Positions 8,750 to 17,708 of a DNA stretch of 64,000 nucleotides are shown piece by piece; position 1 is the stretch's first letter, and each line of letters opens with the position of its first letter. The position numbers and the translations under genes are program-made. The stretch is from Halalkalibacter suaedae (GTDB lineage: Bacteria > Bacillota > Bacilli > Bacillales > Bacillaceae_D): the NCBI RefSeq assembly GCF_017939705.1, contig NZ_JAGKSQ010000006.1:219334-283333 (forward strand), written 5' to 3'. Below the pieces are notes generated by a model. The model was not told the DNA's origin and searched no databases. It saw nothing but the letters and a program-made list of their open reading frames with translations.

Positions 8750-8776
8750 TTATCGGCTATGCTAACAAAAGACTTA
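8750..8776 (-). promoter_or_regulatory. Sigma-D-like promoter upstream of the chemoreceptor
   Basis: On the minus strand TAAG, 15 bases and GCCGATAA match the motility sigma factor consensus TAAA-N15-GCCGATAT with one mismatch in each box. It lies 69 bases upstream of the start codon and downstream of the riboswitch terminator, so transcripts from it would bypass the riboswitch. Confidence 0.6.
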
Positions 8777-8921
8777 ACTATTTTAAAAATAATCTCTGTT
8801 AAACTTGGTTGTTGATTTCTACCACAGGAAATCACTTAGCTCGGACACTCTTAATCTCCAGCCTTTTGCAACATGTGTAAAGTCGAAAAATTAAAGCTTT
8901 AACATAAGACTAAAAATAAAA

Positions 8922-8955
8922 GACTACAACCATAGGAAGTAGCCCATAAGTAGTC
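8922..8955 (-). terminator. Riboswitch-associated terminator in the chemoreceptor leader
   Basis: Minus strand GACTAC and GTAGTC arms with an inner ATGGG / CCTAT pairing are followed by TTTTATTTTTA, about 30 bases after the aptamer. The stem is interrupted by an internal loop, so it is weaker than the pectate lyase one. Confidence 0.6.
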
Positions 8956-8981
8956 ACACAACCTAGTAGTTGTTGTATGAA

Positions 8982-9066
8982 AAGCAACTGGCAGACTTAT
9001 ACATATGTCTAGTATTTAGTCCCTATAGTTTTGCGTCCTATTTTTTCAAATAGTTTGCCCATATTT
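8982..9066 (-). promoter_or_regulatory. Cyclic di-GMP-I (GEMM-I) riboswitch aptamer, chemoreceptor leader
   Basis: On the minus strand ATGGGCAAAC is followed by a CTATTT-GAAA-AAATAG hairpin and GACGCAAAAC, then a second variable hairpin and GCCAGTTGC. This is the GEMM-I pattern with small departures (CAAAAC for CAAAGC, CAGTTGC for GGGTTGC). It sits about 300 bases before the chemoreceptor start. CAGTTG can pair with CAACT further on, near the terminator, so an expression platform is plausible. Confidence 0.82.
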
Positions 9067-9361
9067 AATTTAGACATTTAGCCTTAGGTAATATATCACA
9101 TTTTCAGCCCGATGGCTATAGCTATGTTAGTGAGTGAAACAGATTAGGATAGTCAGAAGAAAATTGATGTTCATATGAAGAAAAAAACAACATTGCGAAG
9201 ACTGCTTAACCGTGTAAGCGATGCAAGAAGTCCTTTTCATGAGAATATTAAAGCAAATGGTCCGACCTCCTTTAACCCTCCCCCTATCCTTCTTCCTAAC
9301 ACAAAAAAGAGTCCAATTTCTTGAACTCTTTTCTTAGAAAAATTTATTTTTCAAATTCTAA

Positions 9362-9402
9362 AACAGCTACGCACTCCACATGGCTTGAGTACGTAGCTGT
9401 AA
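9362..9402 (-). terminator. Terminator of the small membrane protein gene
   Basis: Minus strand ACAGCTACGTACTC and GAGTGCGTAGCTGT form a long stem followed by TTTTAG, 16 bases beyond the stop codon. Confidence 0.75.
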
Positions 9403-9417
9403 ATATAAGGATCGCAG

Positions 9418-9597
9418 TTAATTGATAAAAAAAACTAATAAGCTGGACAGAGTAGCAAATAAACCTCCTACAGCTAATGCGGGGCCAAAGGTGTTCATCA
9501 GAGTACTTCTTTTTCTGTCTTTCCTTTGATTAAACGTATATTTAATAAGTGCGAAAAGTGCTGTAACTGAAATAAAAACTATAACCCAAAGTTCCAT
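9418..9597 (-). CDS. Small membrane protein, 59 aa
   Basis: Two hydrophobic segments (about 2-17 and 34-57) flank a strongly basic loop, FNQRKDRKRS, so it is predicted as a two-span membrane protein with the loop in the cytoplasm. ATG at 9595-9597 is chosen because GGAGGGGG lies just upstream; starting at 9615 would translate the ribosome site itself (NGGGK). It has its own terminator. I do not recognise the family. Confidence 0.6.
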   Translation of the reverse strand: MELWVIVFISVTALFALIKYTFNQRKDRKRSTLMNTFGPALAVGGLFATLSSLLVFFIN

Positions 9598-10008
9598 TTT
9601 TCCCCCTCCATTCATATCGCATTTATAATTTATATATCCTGCCAGTTACGATAAAGAGTGACTACCCTTATTGAGCAATCGCTCCTCATTTATTTATACA
9701 AAAGACGGAAACAATAATTGAATATGATATAAATGATGTGGCAATAAGTCATTATTTCTTACGTTTTCGTTCTAAAAGTATTGGTGCTATATTTAGTAAG
9801 ATAGAAACAATTGTCAAAAACCATAATGCCCTTCCATCCCCCTTCCATCTAACACCCTAATTTTAGCATAAATACCCAATTTATATTCATTAGGTTATTT
9901 CAAAATCACCACTATATCTGCTGCTAGTATGAGTCTAGTACACATTGAAACAATCTCACATTTTATCTATCTCTAGCCTTTATTCATCTCAACCAGAAGC
10001 CAGTTAAA
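9598..10008. other. Intergenic region, no confident gene
   Basis: One possible 21-residue membrane peptide is open on the minus strand at 9752-9817 (TTG start, ILLNIAPILLERKRKK end) with GGAAGGG 11 nt upstream, but this is too weak to call. Nothing else is recognised. Confidence 0.3.
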
Positions 10009-10032
10009 AAAGAGCCCAAATTCGGACTCTTT
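10009..10032 (-). terminator. Terminator after rlmCD
   Basis: Minus strand AAAGAGTCCGAATTTGGGCTCTTTTTTA lies at the stop codon region; the stem is AGAGTCC / GGGCTCT. Confidence 0.8.
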
Positions 10033-10035
10033 TTA

Positions 10036-11412
10036 TCAATTATTCATTTCAAGTACTGCAACATTTTCTATGTGCGTCGAATGAGGAAACATATCTACCG
10101 GTTGCACTTCCTTCGTCTTGTAGCCACCCTGCTCCAAATACTTCAGATCGCGAGCGAGAGTAGCCGGGTTACAGGAGACGTACACGACGCGCTTTGGCTT
10201 CATATTTAGGATCGTTTCTAGCAATGCTTCGTCACAGCCTTTTCGTGGTGGGTCCACAACGATGACATCTGGTCTGATGCCTTGTGCATACCACCATGGC
10301 ATAACCTTCTCTGCTTCTCCTACTGCAAAGTCCACATTTGAGATGCCGTTTAGTTCAGCATTTCGCTTTGCATCAGCAATCGCGTCTGGAACAATTTCAA
10401 CTCCGTATACATGTTTTGCACGTTGAGCTAGAAACAATGAGATCGTTCCTATTCCGCAATAAGCATCGATCACAGTTTCTTTTCCTGATAACTCGGCGTA
10501 CTCTAGTGCTTTGTCATAGAGGACCTTTGTTTGCTCTGGGTTTACTTGATAGAAGGAGCGTGCCGAGATCGCAAACTTAATGTCTCCGATGTAATCGTGA
10601 ATATATTCTTCTCCCCAAAGGACTGTTGTTTGATCACCGAATATGACATTCGTTCGTTTTGGGTTGATGTTCTGGACAATTGATTTGACGTCTGGGATCT
10701 CGGCTTGGATCTCGTCAATTAATTGCTTTTTATGTGAAAGCTCTTGTCCTCTTGTAACAAGAACCACCATAATTTCACCTGTTTTATAGCCTTTTCTTGC
10801 GACAACATGTCGTAATGTGCCTCTGTGCTTTTCTTCATCATAGCCTCTAATGCCATAGTTGTTAGCAATTCGTTTCACAACGGCTACAATTTTATCGTTG
10901 TCCTCATGCTGTATAAGACATTCGTCCATATCGATAATTTGATGGCTGCGTTCTTGGTAAAAACCACCTATCACAAGCCCACCTTCTTCCCCAATCGGAA
11001 CCTGTGCTTTGTTGCGGTAGCGCCATGGCTCGTCCATCCCAAGTGTCGGGTGAATTGGGATGTCTTTAATTCCGCCAATTCGTTCAAGGACGTCCTTGAC
11101 TTGCTTTTGTTTGGCTAGTAGTTGTCCCTCGTAGCTTAAGTGCTGGACCTGACAGCCACCACAGCGATTGTAAATTGGACATGGTGGCTCGATGCGATGT
11201 GGACTCGCTTCATTTATTTCTAGTAAACGAGCAAAGCCGTAGCCCTTATTCGTTTTCGTTACTTTTATCGTTACGTGTTCCCCAGGAAGTGCTTTCGGGA
11301 CAAATAAGGTGTAGCCATTGACCTTGGCAACGCCTGCACCCTCATGCGTTAAATCTTCAATTTCGACTTGAAGCTGTTCATTCTTTTGAACAGGTAGTGG
11401 TTGTTTCGTCAT
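10036..11412 (-). CDS. rlmCD: 23S rRNA (uracil-C5)-methyltransferase RlmCD
   Basis: This 458-residue protein is a RumA/TrmA-type methyltransferase, orthologous by context to B. subtilis YefA/RlmCD, which methylates U747 and U1939 of 23S rRNA. A TRAM domain (about 8-66) is followed by iron-sulfur cysteines ([11 protein letters not shown]), the AdoMet motif [22 protein letters not shown], and the catalytic cysteine in [14 protein letters not shown] at 11410-11412 gives the usual family length and follows AAAGGA; the longer frame adds 38 residues unlike the family. It lies 114 bases downstream of dgkB, as in B. subtilis, and is likely co-transcribed with it. Confidence 0.93.
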   Translation of the reverse strand: MTKQPLPVQKNEQLQVEIEDLTHEGAGVAKVNGYTLFVPKALPGEHVTIKVTKTNKGYGFARLLEINEASPHRIEPPCPIYNRCGGCQVQHLSYEGQLLAKQKQVKDVLERIGGIKDIPIHPTLGMDEPWRYRNKAQVPIGEEGGLVIGGFYQERSHQIIDMDECLIQHEDNDKIVAVVKRIANNYGIRGYDEEKHRGTLRHVVARKGYKTGEIMVVLVTRGQELSHKKQLIDEIQAEIPDVKSIVQNINPKRTNVIFGDQTTVLWGEEYIHDYIGDIKFAISARSFYQVNPEQTKVLYDKALEYAELSGKETVIDAYCGIGTISLFLAQRAKHVYGVEIVPDAIADAKRNAELNGISNVDFAVGEAEKVMPWWYAQGIRPDVIVVDPPRKGCDEALLETILNMKPKRVVYVSCNPATLARDLKYLEQGGYKTKEVQPVDMFPHSTHIENVAVLEMNN

Positions 11413-11526
11413 TAGGTTCCGTCCTTTTTCTCGGTTATCGTGAATCATTGTACCACACTTACAAATAGCATTAAAAATGTCACAAAAATAAGAGAGTTCG
11501 CCGATTAGGTGTACTCTCTTTCTCAT

Positions 11527-12429
11527 CTAGTATTTACTTTTGCGATCACTTGGTGTCAGCATTTGAAAATGCTGATACATATTAACGAATTCAGCAGGTA
11601 ATGCTCCACCATGTTCACCGTCTAGATTCAATTGCATGTCTCCTTCTACTTGGACCTTAATACGATTTGCATGAACATACATCACCTTTGGATGATTAAT
11701 ATGTTCACCACGTAAGGCGAGGGAGCCGATCTGAATAAATTCAGGAAATGAAATCTTTTTGACAATGATGAAATCGAACATTCCATCCTTTAAAGAGGCG
11801 TTCGGAGCAAGCTTTTCAAAGCCACCAACAGAATTCGTATTTGCTACGAGGAACATCATAATCTCATCTTCAAAAAGTTTCCCGTCGTATTCAATTCGAA
11901 CTCTCTTAGGTGTGACCTGCGGGAGCTTCTCAAGTCCTTTTAAATAATAGGCAAATTGACCAACTGCGGTCTTTAATTTACTAGGAACCTCATAGGTCAG
12001 CTCTGTTAGCGATCCGGCAGCGGCAATATTAATGAAATAACGATCATCAACCTTACCGATATCAATCGGTTCAAGATGATCTCCACATAAGACATCACAG
12101 GCTTTTTCAATATCACGTGGAATGTGCAGGGCTCTAGCAAAATCATTTGTTGTCCCAGCTGGAATTAAACCAAGCATTGGTCTTTTATCCAAATCAGCTA
12201 AACCATTGACAACCTCAAATATTGTACCGTCACCGCCTGCAGCAATGACAAGGTCATACCCGTTTTCTCCTGCTTTTCGTGCGGCCCTCTTAGCACAGCC
12301 TTCTCCTGTTGTCGCATGGGCAGACGTTTCATAGCCGGCCTTTTCTAGTCTTTCTAGAACATAGGCAAGATTCTTTCTTATTTGTTCTCGTCCCGATGTC
12401 GGGTTATAAATAAAACGAGCTCGTTTCAT
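11527..12429 (-). CDS. dgkB: Diacylglycerol kinase DgkB (YerQ)
   Basis: This 300-residue soluble lipid kinase phosphorylates diacylglycerol to phosphatidic acid during membrane lipid and lipoteichoic acid turnover. The nucleotide-binding loop AAGGDGTIFEVVNGL near residue 63 and the N-terminal FIYNPTSGRE are diagnostic of the DAGK catalytic family, and GLIPAGTTNDFARAL is conserved. Length matches the B. subtilis protein (about 300). Its place between gatB and rlmCD is conserved synteny. A strong terminator separates it from gatB, so it probably has its own promoter in 12430-12517. Confidence 0.93.
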   Translation of the reverse strand: MKRARFIYNPTSGREQIRKNLAYVLERLEKAGYETSAHATTGEGCAKRAARKAGENGYDLVIAAGGDGTIFEVVNGLADLDKRPMLGLIPAGTTNDFARALHIPRDIEKACDVLCGDHLEPIDIGKVDDRYFINIAAAGSLTELTYEVPSKLKTAVGQFAYYLKGLEKLPQVTPKRVRIEYDGKLFEDEIMMFLVANTNSVGGFEKLAPNASLKDGMFDFIIVKKISFPEFIQIGSLALRGEHINHPKVMYVHANRIKVQVEGDMQLNLDGEHGGALPAEFVNMYQHFQMLTPSDRKSKY

Positions 12430-12517
12430 AGCGGATCCCCTACTTCAATGTAATAGTCTATCCAAATTCTTCTAAATTGTATTGTACATTAAATCAACAC
12501 CAGACAGCAAATAAAGA

Positions 12518-12563
12518 AGAAGGTTTCCAAAAGGCCAATGTTCTCCTTTTTTGGAAACCTTCT
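12518..12563 (-). terminator. Terminator of the gatCAB operon
   Basis: AGAAGGTTTCCAAAA and TTTTGGAAACCTTCT form a perfect 15-bp stem followed on the minus strand by TCTTTATTT. Confidence 0.9.
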
Positions 12564-12572
12564 ATACTTCCT

Positions 12573-14003
12573 TTAACGTTTAGCAATCTCCTCTAGTAAG
12601 AGCTTGTTCACCATTGGTGGATTGGCTTTTCCTTTTGATGCCTTCATAATTTGTCCGACAAGGAAACCAATTGCCCGGTCTTTTCCGTTCTTGTAATCCT
12701 CAATTGATTGTTCATTGTTATCAAGAACTTCTGTAACCATCTTCAGAAGTGCACCTTCATCAGAAATTTGCACAAGTCCCTTATCCTTAACAATTTGCTC
12801 AGGATCGCCACCGTTTTCAATTAATTCCTTGAAGACCTTCTTCGCAATTTTCGAAGAGATTGTCCCCTTTTCAATTAATTGAATCATTTTTGCCAATCCT
12901 TCAGGCGTTAAGGCAACATCTTCTAATTCTTTTTGTTCGGCATTAAGATATGCCGAAACCTCGCCCATTAACCAGTTCGATGCTTGCTTCGCTCCAGCAC
13001 CTTGTTGAACTGTGCTTTCAAAGAAATCTGACATTTCCTTCGTTAATGTCAAAACCATCGCATCATACGCTGGAAGTCCTAATTGTTCAACATAACGTTG
13101 CTTACGAGCATCTGGAAGCTCTGGAATTTCCGCACGAATGCGTTCCTTCCATTCTTCATCAATATACAAATCAGTTAAATCTGGCTCAGGGAAATAACGA
13201 TAGTCATCAGAACCTTCTTTAACACGCATTAAGACTGTTTTATTAGCTGCTTCATCATAACGACGTGTTTCTTGCTCGATGATCCCACCAGATAATAATA
13301 CCTGCTCTTGACGTTTCTCTTCATATTCAAGACCTTTACGAACAAAGTTAAATGAGTTCAAATTCTTAAGCTCTGCCTTTGTTCCAAATTTCTCTTGACC
13401 AACAGGACGAAGAGAAATGTTCGCGTCACAGCGAAGAGATCCTTCCTCCATCTTACAATCAGATACGCCAGTGTATTGAATAATTGCCTTTAGCTTTTCT
13501 AAGTAAGCATATGCTTCTGCTGGTGTGCGGATGTCTGGCTCTGAAACGATCTCAATTAATGGTGTTCCTTGACGGTTATAATCGACAAGCGAATAACCAT
13601 TGCCTGAGTGCGTAAGCTTACCTGCATCCTCTTCAAGATGAAGACGAGTGATCCCGATACGCTTCTTATAGCCGTCAACTTCAATTTCAATCCAGCCATG
13701 TTCGCCAATCGGCTTATCAAACTGTGAAATTTGATATGCTTTCGGATTGTCTGGATAGAAGTAGTTCTTACGGTCAAACTTTGTATCTGTAGCAACTTGA
13801 CAATTTAATGCCATCGCTGCTTTCATTCCAAATTCAACAGCTGATCGGTTCAAAACAGGTAGAACTCCCGGATAGCCAAGGTCAATGACACTTGTGTTCG
13901 CGTTTGGTTCAGACCCGAAATGATTGGGACTAGCTGAGAAAATTTTCGATTCTGTCTTTAATTCAACGTGGACCTCAAGTCCAATAATCGTTTCAAAATT
14001 CAT
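12573..14003 (-). CDS. gatB: Asp-tRNA(Asn)/Glu-tRNA(Gln) amidotransferase subunit B
   Basis: GatB (476 residues) is the kinase and tRNA-recognition subunit of GatCAB, which converts mischarged Glu-tRNA(Gln) to Gln-tRNA(Gln) in bacteria without a glutaminyl-tRNA synthetase. The start [28 protein letters not shown] and RKNYFYPD are hallmark GatB cradle motifs. The C-terminal helical GatB/YqeY domain (about 330-476) ends in [18 protein letters not shown]. It follows gatA by 12 bases and ends the operon at a strong terminator. Confidence 0.97.
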   Translation of the reverse strand: MNFETIIGLEVHVELKTESKIFSASPNHFGSEPNANTSVIDLGYPGVLPVLNRSAVEFGMKAAMALNCQVATDTKFDRKNYFYPDNPKAYQISQFDKPIGEHGWIEIEVDGYKKRIGITRLHLEEDAGKLTHSGNGYSLVDYNRQGTPLIEIVSEPDIRTPAEAYAYLEKLKAIIQYTGVSDCKMEEGSLRCDANISLRPVGQEKFGTKAELKNLNSFNFVRKGLEYEEKRQEQVLLSGGIIEQETRRYDEAANKTVLMRVKEGSDDYRYFPEPDLTDLYIDEEWKERIRAEIPELPDARKQRYVEQLGLPAYDAMVLTLTKEMSDFFESTVQQGAGAKQASNWLMGEVSAYLNAEQKELEDVALTPEGLAKMIQLIEKGTISSKIAKKVFKELIENGGDPEQIVKDKGLVQISDEGALLKMVTEVLDNNEQSIEDYKNGKDRAIGFLVGQIMKASKGKANPPMVNKLLLEEIAKR

Positions 14004-14015
14004 CGCAATCCCTCC

Positions 14016-15473
14016 TTACAGTGTTGGTTTTTTAGTGTGGTAGTCTGTTGCTTGTTCAAAGGCATGTGCCACACGATACACAGTGCTTTCATCAAAATGC
14101 TTCCCGATAATTTGTAGGCCAAGTGGTAAACCATCCTTGAATCCACAAGGAACTGAAATCCCTGGTACTCCTGCAAGGTTCACTGGAATTGTTAAAATAT
14201 CATTTGCATACATTGTTAATGGATCCTTCGTGTTCTCACCAATCTTAAAGGCTGGGGTTGGTGATGTTGGTCCAATAATAACGTCATAGGTTTCAAAGAT
14301 TTTCTCAAAATCTTGTTTGATTAAAGTACGAACCTGCTGTGCTTTCTTGTAGTAAGCATCATAGTAGCCAGAGCTTAGAGCAAATGTTCCTAGCATGATA
14401 CGACGCTTAACCTCATCCCCAAAGCCCTCTGCACGTGTCTGCTTATATAATTCAAGAAGATTTTCAGCATTATCCGTTCTATATCCATAGCGAACACCAT
14501 CAAAACGAGAAAGATTGGCAGATGCCTCAGATGAAGAAATTAAGTAGTAGGTTGCAAGAGCATATTTAGAATGCGGTAATGAGACCTCTTCCCATGTTGC
14601 TCCTTGTCCTTCTAGAACCTTTAATGCATCTAGCACAGATTGCTTAACTTCTTCTTGAACACCTTCAGCAAGGTATTCTTTCGGAACTGCAATCTTCAAT
14701 CCTTTAACATCTCCCGTTAGAGCAGATAAGAAGTCAGGTACTTCAACATTCGCTGATGTTGAATCCATTGGATCGACACCGACAATTGACTGAAGAAGAT
14801 ACGCATTGTCTTCTACTGTTCTAGTAACTGGTCCAATTTGATCCAGTGACGAAGCAAATGCAACTAGTCCAAAACGAGATACACGTCCGTATGTAGGCTT
14901 TAATCCAACAACACCACAATAAGCTGCTGGCTGACGAATCGAACCACCAGTATCTGACCCTAGTGCAAAAGGAACTTGTCCTGCTGCAACGGTTGCTGCA
15001 GATCCACCACTTGATCCACCTGGAACATGGTCAAGATTCCATGGGTTTTTCGTTTCTTGATAGGCTGAGTTTTCAGTTGACGATCCCATTGCAAACTCAT
15101 CCATATTTAGCTTTCCAATTGTAACTGATTGAGCTTGTCTCAACTTCTGTACAACTGTTGCATCATAGATTGGATCAAAGTTTTCAAGGATACGACTTGA
15201 GCATGTTGTGCGTAAACCTTTTGTTACGATGTTATCTTTAATTCCAATCGGCATACCAAATAAAAGCCCACGTTCACTTCCTGAACCAAGCGCTTCGTCC
15301 AATTCAGCAGCATATGCACGTGCCTTTTCTTCGTCTAACGTCATAAACGCTTTGACTTTACCATCTGTTTCAGAAATACGCTTATACGATTCATCTACAA
15401 GATCAGAAACTTTAATTTCTTTGCTCTGAAGCATCGAATGTAGCTCTGACATCTTATGGTCAAATAATGACAT
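14016..15473 (-). CDS. gatA: Asp-tRNA(Asn)/Glu-tRNA(Gln) amidotransferase subunit A
   Basis: GatA (485 residues) is the glutaminase subunit that supplies ammonia to GatB. It has the amidase-signature fold: the serine-rich [19 protein letters not shown] near 150-170 holds the cis-serine and nucleophile, with the lysine in GIKDNI near 79 completing the Ser-Ser-Lys triad. [16 protein letters not shown] and [13 protein letters not shown] are typical of GatA. It lies between gatC (15-base gap) and gatB in the usual order. Confidence 0.97.
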   Translation of the reverse strand: MSLFDHKMSELHSMLQSKEIKVSDLVDESYKRISETDGKVKAFMTLDEEKARAYAAELDEALGSGSERGLLFGMPIGIKDNIVTKGLRTTCSSRILENFDPIYDATVVQKLRQAQSVTIGKLNMDEFAMGSSTENSAYQETKNPWNLDHVPGGSSGGSAATVAAGQVPFALGSDTGGSIRQPAAYCGVVGLKPTYGRVSRFGLVAFASSLDQIGPVTRTVEDNAYLLQSIVGVDPMDSTSANVEVPDFLSALTGDVKGLKIAVPKEYLAEGVQEEVKQSVLDALKVLEGQGATWEEVSLPHSKYALATYYLISSSEASANLSRFDGVRYGYRTDNAENLLELYKQTRAEGFGDEVKRRIMLGTFALSSGYYDAYYKKAQQVRTLIKQDFEKIFETYDVIIGPTSPTPAFKIGENTKDPLTMYANDILTIPVNLAGVPGISVPCGFKDGLPLGLQIIGKHFDESTVYRVAHAFEQATDYHTKKPTL

Positions 15474-15488
15474 TAAGCTTGTCCTCCC

Positions 15489-15779
15489 CTATTCTAAAAT
15501 GGACGGTACGCGGATCTGTCCATCCTCATGATCTGGTGCATTTTTTAATACATCTTCAATTGGTAAACCTTTGTCTGGCTTATCTTCACGCAACACATTC
15601 TTCATATCAAGCACATGTGTCGTCGGCTTTACTCCTGTTGTATCAAGCTCATTTAGCTGTTCTGCAAATGAAATAATTGCATCAAGCTGCTGTGTAAACA
15701 TTGTTGCTTCTTCCTCAGTAATCGCAAGTCTTGCTAAATTAGCAACATGCTTCACCTGTTCCTCTGAAATTCGGGACAT
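15489..15779 (-). CDS. gatC: Asp-tRNA(Asn)/Glu-tRNA(Gln) amidotransferase subunit C
   Basis: GatC, 96 residues, is the small belt subunit that wraps around GatA and GatB to stabilise the complex. [20 protein letters not shown] and [16 protein letters not shown] are characteristic, and the length equals the B. subtilis protein. It is the first gene of gatCAB, about 110 bases after the putP terminator. I see no T-box in that gap. Confidence 0.95.
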   Translation of the reverse strand: MSRISEEQVKHVANLARLAITEEEATMFTQQLDAIISFAEQLNELDTTGVKPTTHVLDMKNVLREDKPDKGLPIEDVLKNAPDHEDGQIRVPSILE

Positions 15780-15891
15780 TATCTATTCACCTCCGCAAAA
15801 ATTTGCACGTAATGACAATATGATTAATAATACCAAATTACACACCTATAGGCAATAAGCGGTAATGACTCGGCATTCCTTCCAAGAAAAG

Positions 15892-15918
15892 AACTCCCAG
15901 CTATCACCACTGGGAGTT
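15892..15918 (-). terminator. Terminator of putP
   Basis: AACTCCCAG and CTGGGAGTT flank a 9-base loop, followed on the minus strand by CTTTTCTT, 17 bases after the putP stop codon. Confidence 0.8.
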
Positions 15919-15934
15919 CAATCTAATCTAACTA

Positions 15935-17443
15935 CTATACCGTTTTCGATGTTGCCTTTTCAAATTCTTCTTCAATTTCTTTAGAAGGCTCTTGACCTGC
16001 CAAGCTGACTAACCAAACAGCAAGCCATGCAAGAATGAAACCAGGAATGATTTCATATAGGCCTAGAATCGGATATTGATCTGCTGAGATATCAAACCAA
16101 TTCGTCAATTCCGCCCAGATAATAACGGTTGCTCCACCGACAATCATACCTGCTAATGCACCATTACGTGTCATTCGTTTCCAGAATAGAGCCAGAATAA
16201 TAACAGGGCCAAATGCAGCCCCAAAACCAGCCCATGCATAACCAACTAAATCAAGAACAGAGCTTTCTGGGTTATAGGCAAGCCAGATCGCAATAAGTGC
16301 AATAATGACCACACCTAGACGCCCAACCCAAACAAGTTCATTCTGACTCGCATCCTTACGAATAAAGGCTTTGTATACATCCTCTGCTAATGCACTAGAT
16401 GATACAAGTAGCTGTGAATCAATTGTACTCATAATTGCTGAAAGAATCGCTGCGAGTAAGAAACCTGATACCCAAGGATTAAATAACACTTGAGTAAACA
16501 TGATAAATAATGTTTCGTGTGCGCCTTCAGGTAGAGCTCCTCCACCTAATCCACCAGCTGAGAAATAGGCAATACCAGCAAATCCAGTGAAAATCGCACC
16601 GAATAAGGCAAGAACCATCCATGTCATCCCAACTGCACGAGCCTTTGGAATTTCCTTAACAGACTTTACAGCCATGAAGCGTGTCAGGATATGTGGTTGA
16701 CCAAAATAACCTAAACCCCACGCAAGTAAAGAAATAACCCCAATAAATGTGGCTCCTTGGAACGCATCTAAATAGGCAGGATCAATTGCTCCAACTGCAT
16801 TTACTGTTTCACTCCAACCACCGATTTCTGAAATTGCAACAATTGGCACGATAATTAATGCTAAGAACATTAAAATCCCTTGTGCAAAGTCAGTCCAACT
16901 AACGGCAAGGAAGCCACCTAGGAAAGTATAAGAAATAATAACAATTGCACCAATCCATAGGGCTTGAGTGTAAGTCATCCCGAATGAAGCTTCAAATAGC
17001 AATGCTCCACCAACAAGACCAGATGACGTGTAAAATGCGAAGAAGACAAGAATAACAAGTGCAGAGATAATACGAAGTAAGTTCGACTTATCATGAAACC
17101 TGTTTTCTAAGAAATCAGGTAACGTAATTGAATCATTCGCTACCTCAGTGTAAGTGCGAAGACGCTCCGCAACAAACTGCCAATTTAAATACGCACCAAT
17201 TGCTAAACCAACAGCAATCCATATTTCACCCATACCACCGACATACATCGCACCAGGTAATCCGAGTAATAACCAACTACTCATATCCGAAGCACCAGCA
17301 CTTAATGCGGCAACACTTCCACCTAAACGCCTTCCTCCAAGTACATAATCAGAAAGATTGCTCGTTAATTTGTATGAGACAAGTCCTATTGCAAGCATCC
17401 CTACTAAATAAATAATAAATGTGACTAACGTGGCCGTTTCCAA
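15935..17443 (-). CDS. putP: Sodium/proline symporter PutP/OpuE
   Basis: This 502-residue solute:sodium symporter has about 13 membrane segments. GASDMSSWLLLGLPGAMYV, GGFLAVSWTDFAQGILM and SAIMSTIDSQLLVSSSALAEDV are the PutP signatures for sodium and proline binding. Proline uptake may serve nutrition or osmoprotection; the position before gatCAB matches opuE of B. subtilis, the osmotically induced proline transporter. The start is TTG at 17441-17443, with AAGGAG inside the end of a 34-codon upstream ORF that stops 2 bases earlier, implying translational coupling. Confidence 0.93.
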   Translation of the reverse strand: METATLVTFIIYLVGMLAIGLVSYKLTSNLSDYVLGGRRLGGSVAALSAGASDMSSWLLLGLPGAMYVGGMGEIWIAVGLAIGAYLNWQFVAERLRTYTEVANDSITLPDFLENRFHDKSNLLRIISALVILVFFAFYTSSGLVGGALLFEASFGMTYTQALWIGAIVIISYTFLGGFLAVSWTDFAQGILMFLALIIVPIVAISEIGGWSETVNAVGAIDPAYLDAFQGATFIGVISLLAWGLGYFGQPHILTRFMAVKSVKEIPKARAVGMTWMVLALFGAIFTGFAGIAYFSAGGLGGGALPEGAHETLFIMFTQVLFNPWVSGFLLAAILSAIMSTIDSQLLVSSSALAEDVYKAFIRKDASQNELVWVGRLGVVIIALIAIWLAYNPESSVLDLVGYAWAGFGAAFGPVIILALFWKRMTRNGALAGMIVGGATVIIWAELTNWFDISADQYPILGLYEIIPGFILAWLAVWLVSLAGQEPSKEIEEEFEKATSKTV

Positions 17444-17445
17444 AT

Positions 17446-17550
17446 TTACTCACTCCTTTTTGTTGATAATGAGATTAACGATAAAATAATTAATAATGGC
17501 ATAGGAATCGCCAATAACAACCATGTTGCTGTTGTTAATTCGTAACCCAT
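17446..17550 (-). CDS. Small membrane peptide (34 aa) coupled to the symporter
   Basis: The ATG at 17548-17550 follows the very strong site GAGGAGGGG, and the frame runs 34 codons to a TAA two bases before the putP start. The peptide begins MGYELTTATW, contains one hydrophobic span (about 10-29, LLLAIPMPLLIILSLISL) and ends in basic STKRSE. The putP ribosome site lies within its last codons, so the two genes are almost certainly co-transcribed. Similar tiny ORFs before sodium:solute symporters are known as accessory peptides. A role in symporter assembly or stability is inference. Confidence 0.75.
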   Translation of the reverse strand: MGYELTTATWLLLAIPMPLLIILSLISLSTKRSE

Positions 17551-17674
17551 TGTTCTCCCCTCCTCTTCCCTGTCTTAAATTAGCCTTATGCAGCAAAAGA
17601 CAGATTCATTACAGACGACCTAATCTAAATACCCGAATTTCATGCTCTTCAAACATAAAATTACACAAAAATAA

Positions 17675-17702
17675 AACCTTCTAAGATATTCTTAGAAGGT
17701 TT
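17675..17702 (-). terminator. Terminator of the nucleoside ABC importer operon
   Basis: Minus strand AACCTTCTAAGA, a 4-base loop and TCTTAGAAGGTT are followed by TTATTTTTG, just after the permease stop codon. Confidence 0.88.
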
Positions 17703-17708
17703 TACATA

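Noticed and set aside
9265..9273. Perfect AAAGGAGGT ribosome site on the minus strand
   Set aside because: No start codon at the right spacing opens a useful frame; the TTG after it is followed by a stop after one more codon.
9175..9324. Plus-strand 49-codon ORF starting MKKKTTLRRLLNRVSD
   Set aside because: No Shine-Dalgarno upstream and no recognisable homology; it ends inside a hairpin.
9752..9817. Possible 21-residue hydrophobic peptide
   Set aside because: Depends on a TTG start with long spacing; too short to support without conservation data.
15780..15891. T-box leader before gatC
   Set aside because: No T-box sequence (TGGNACCGCG) or specifier stem could be found.
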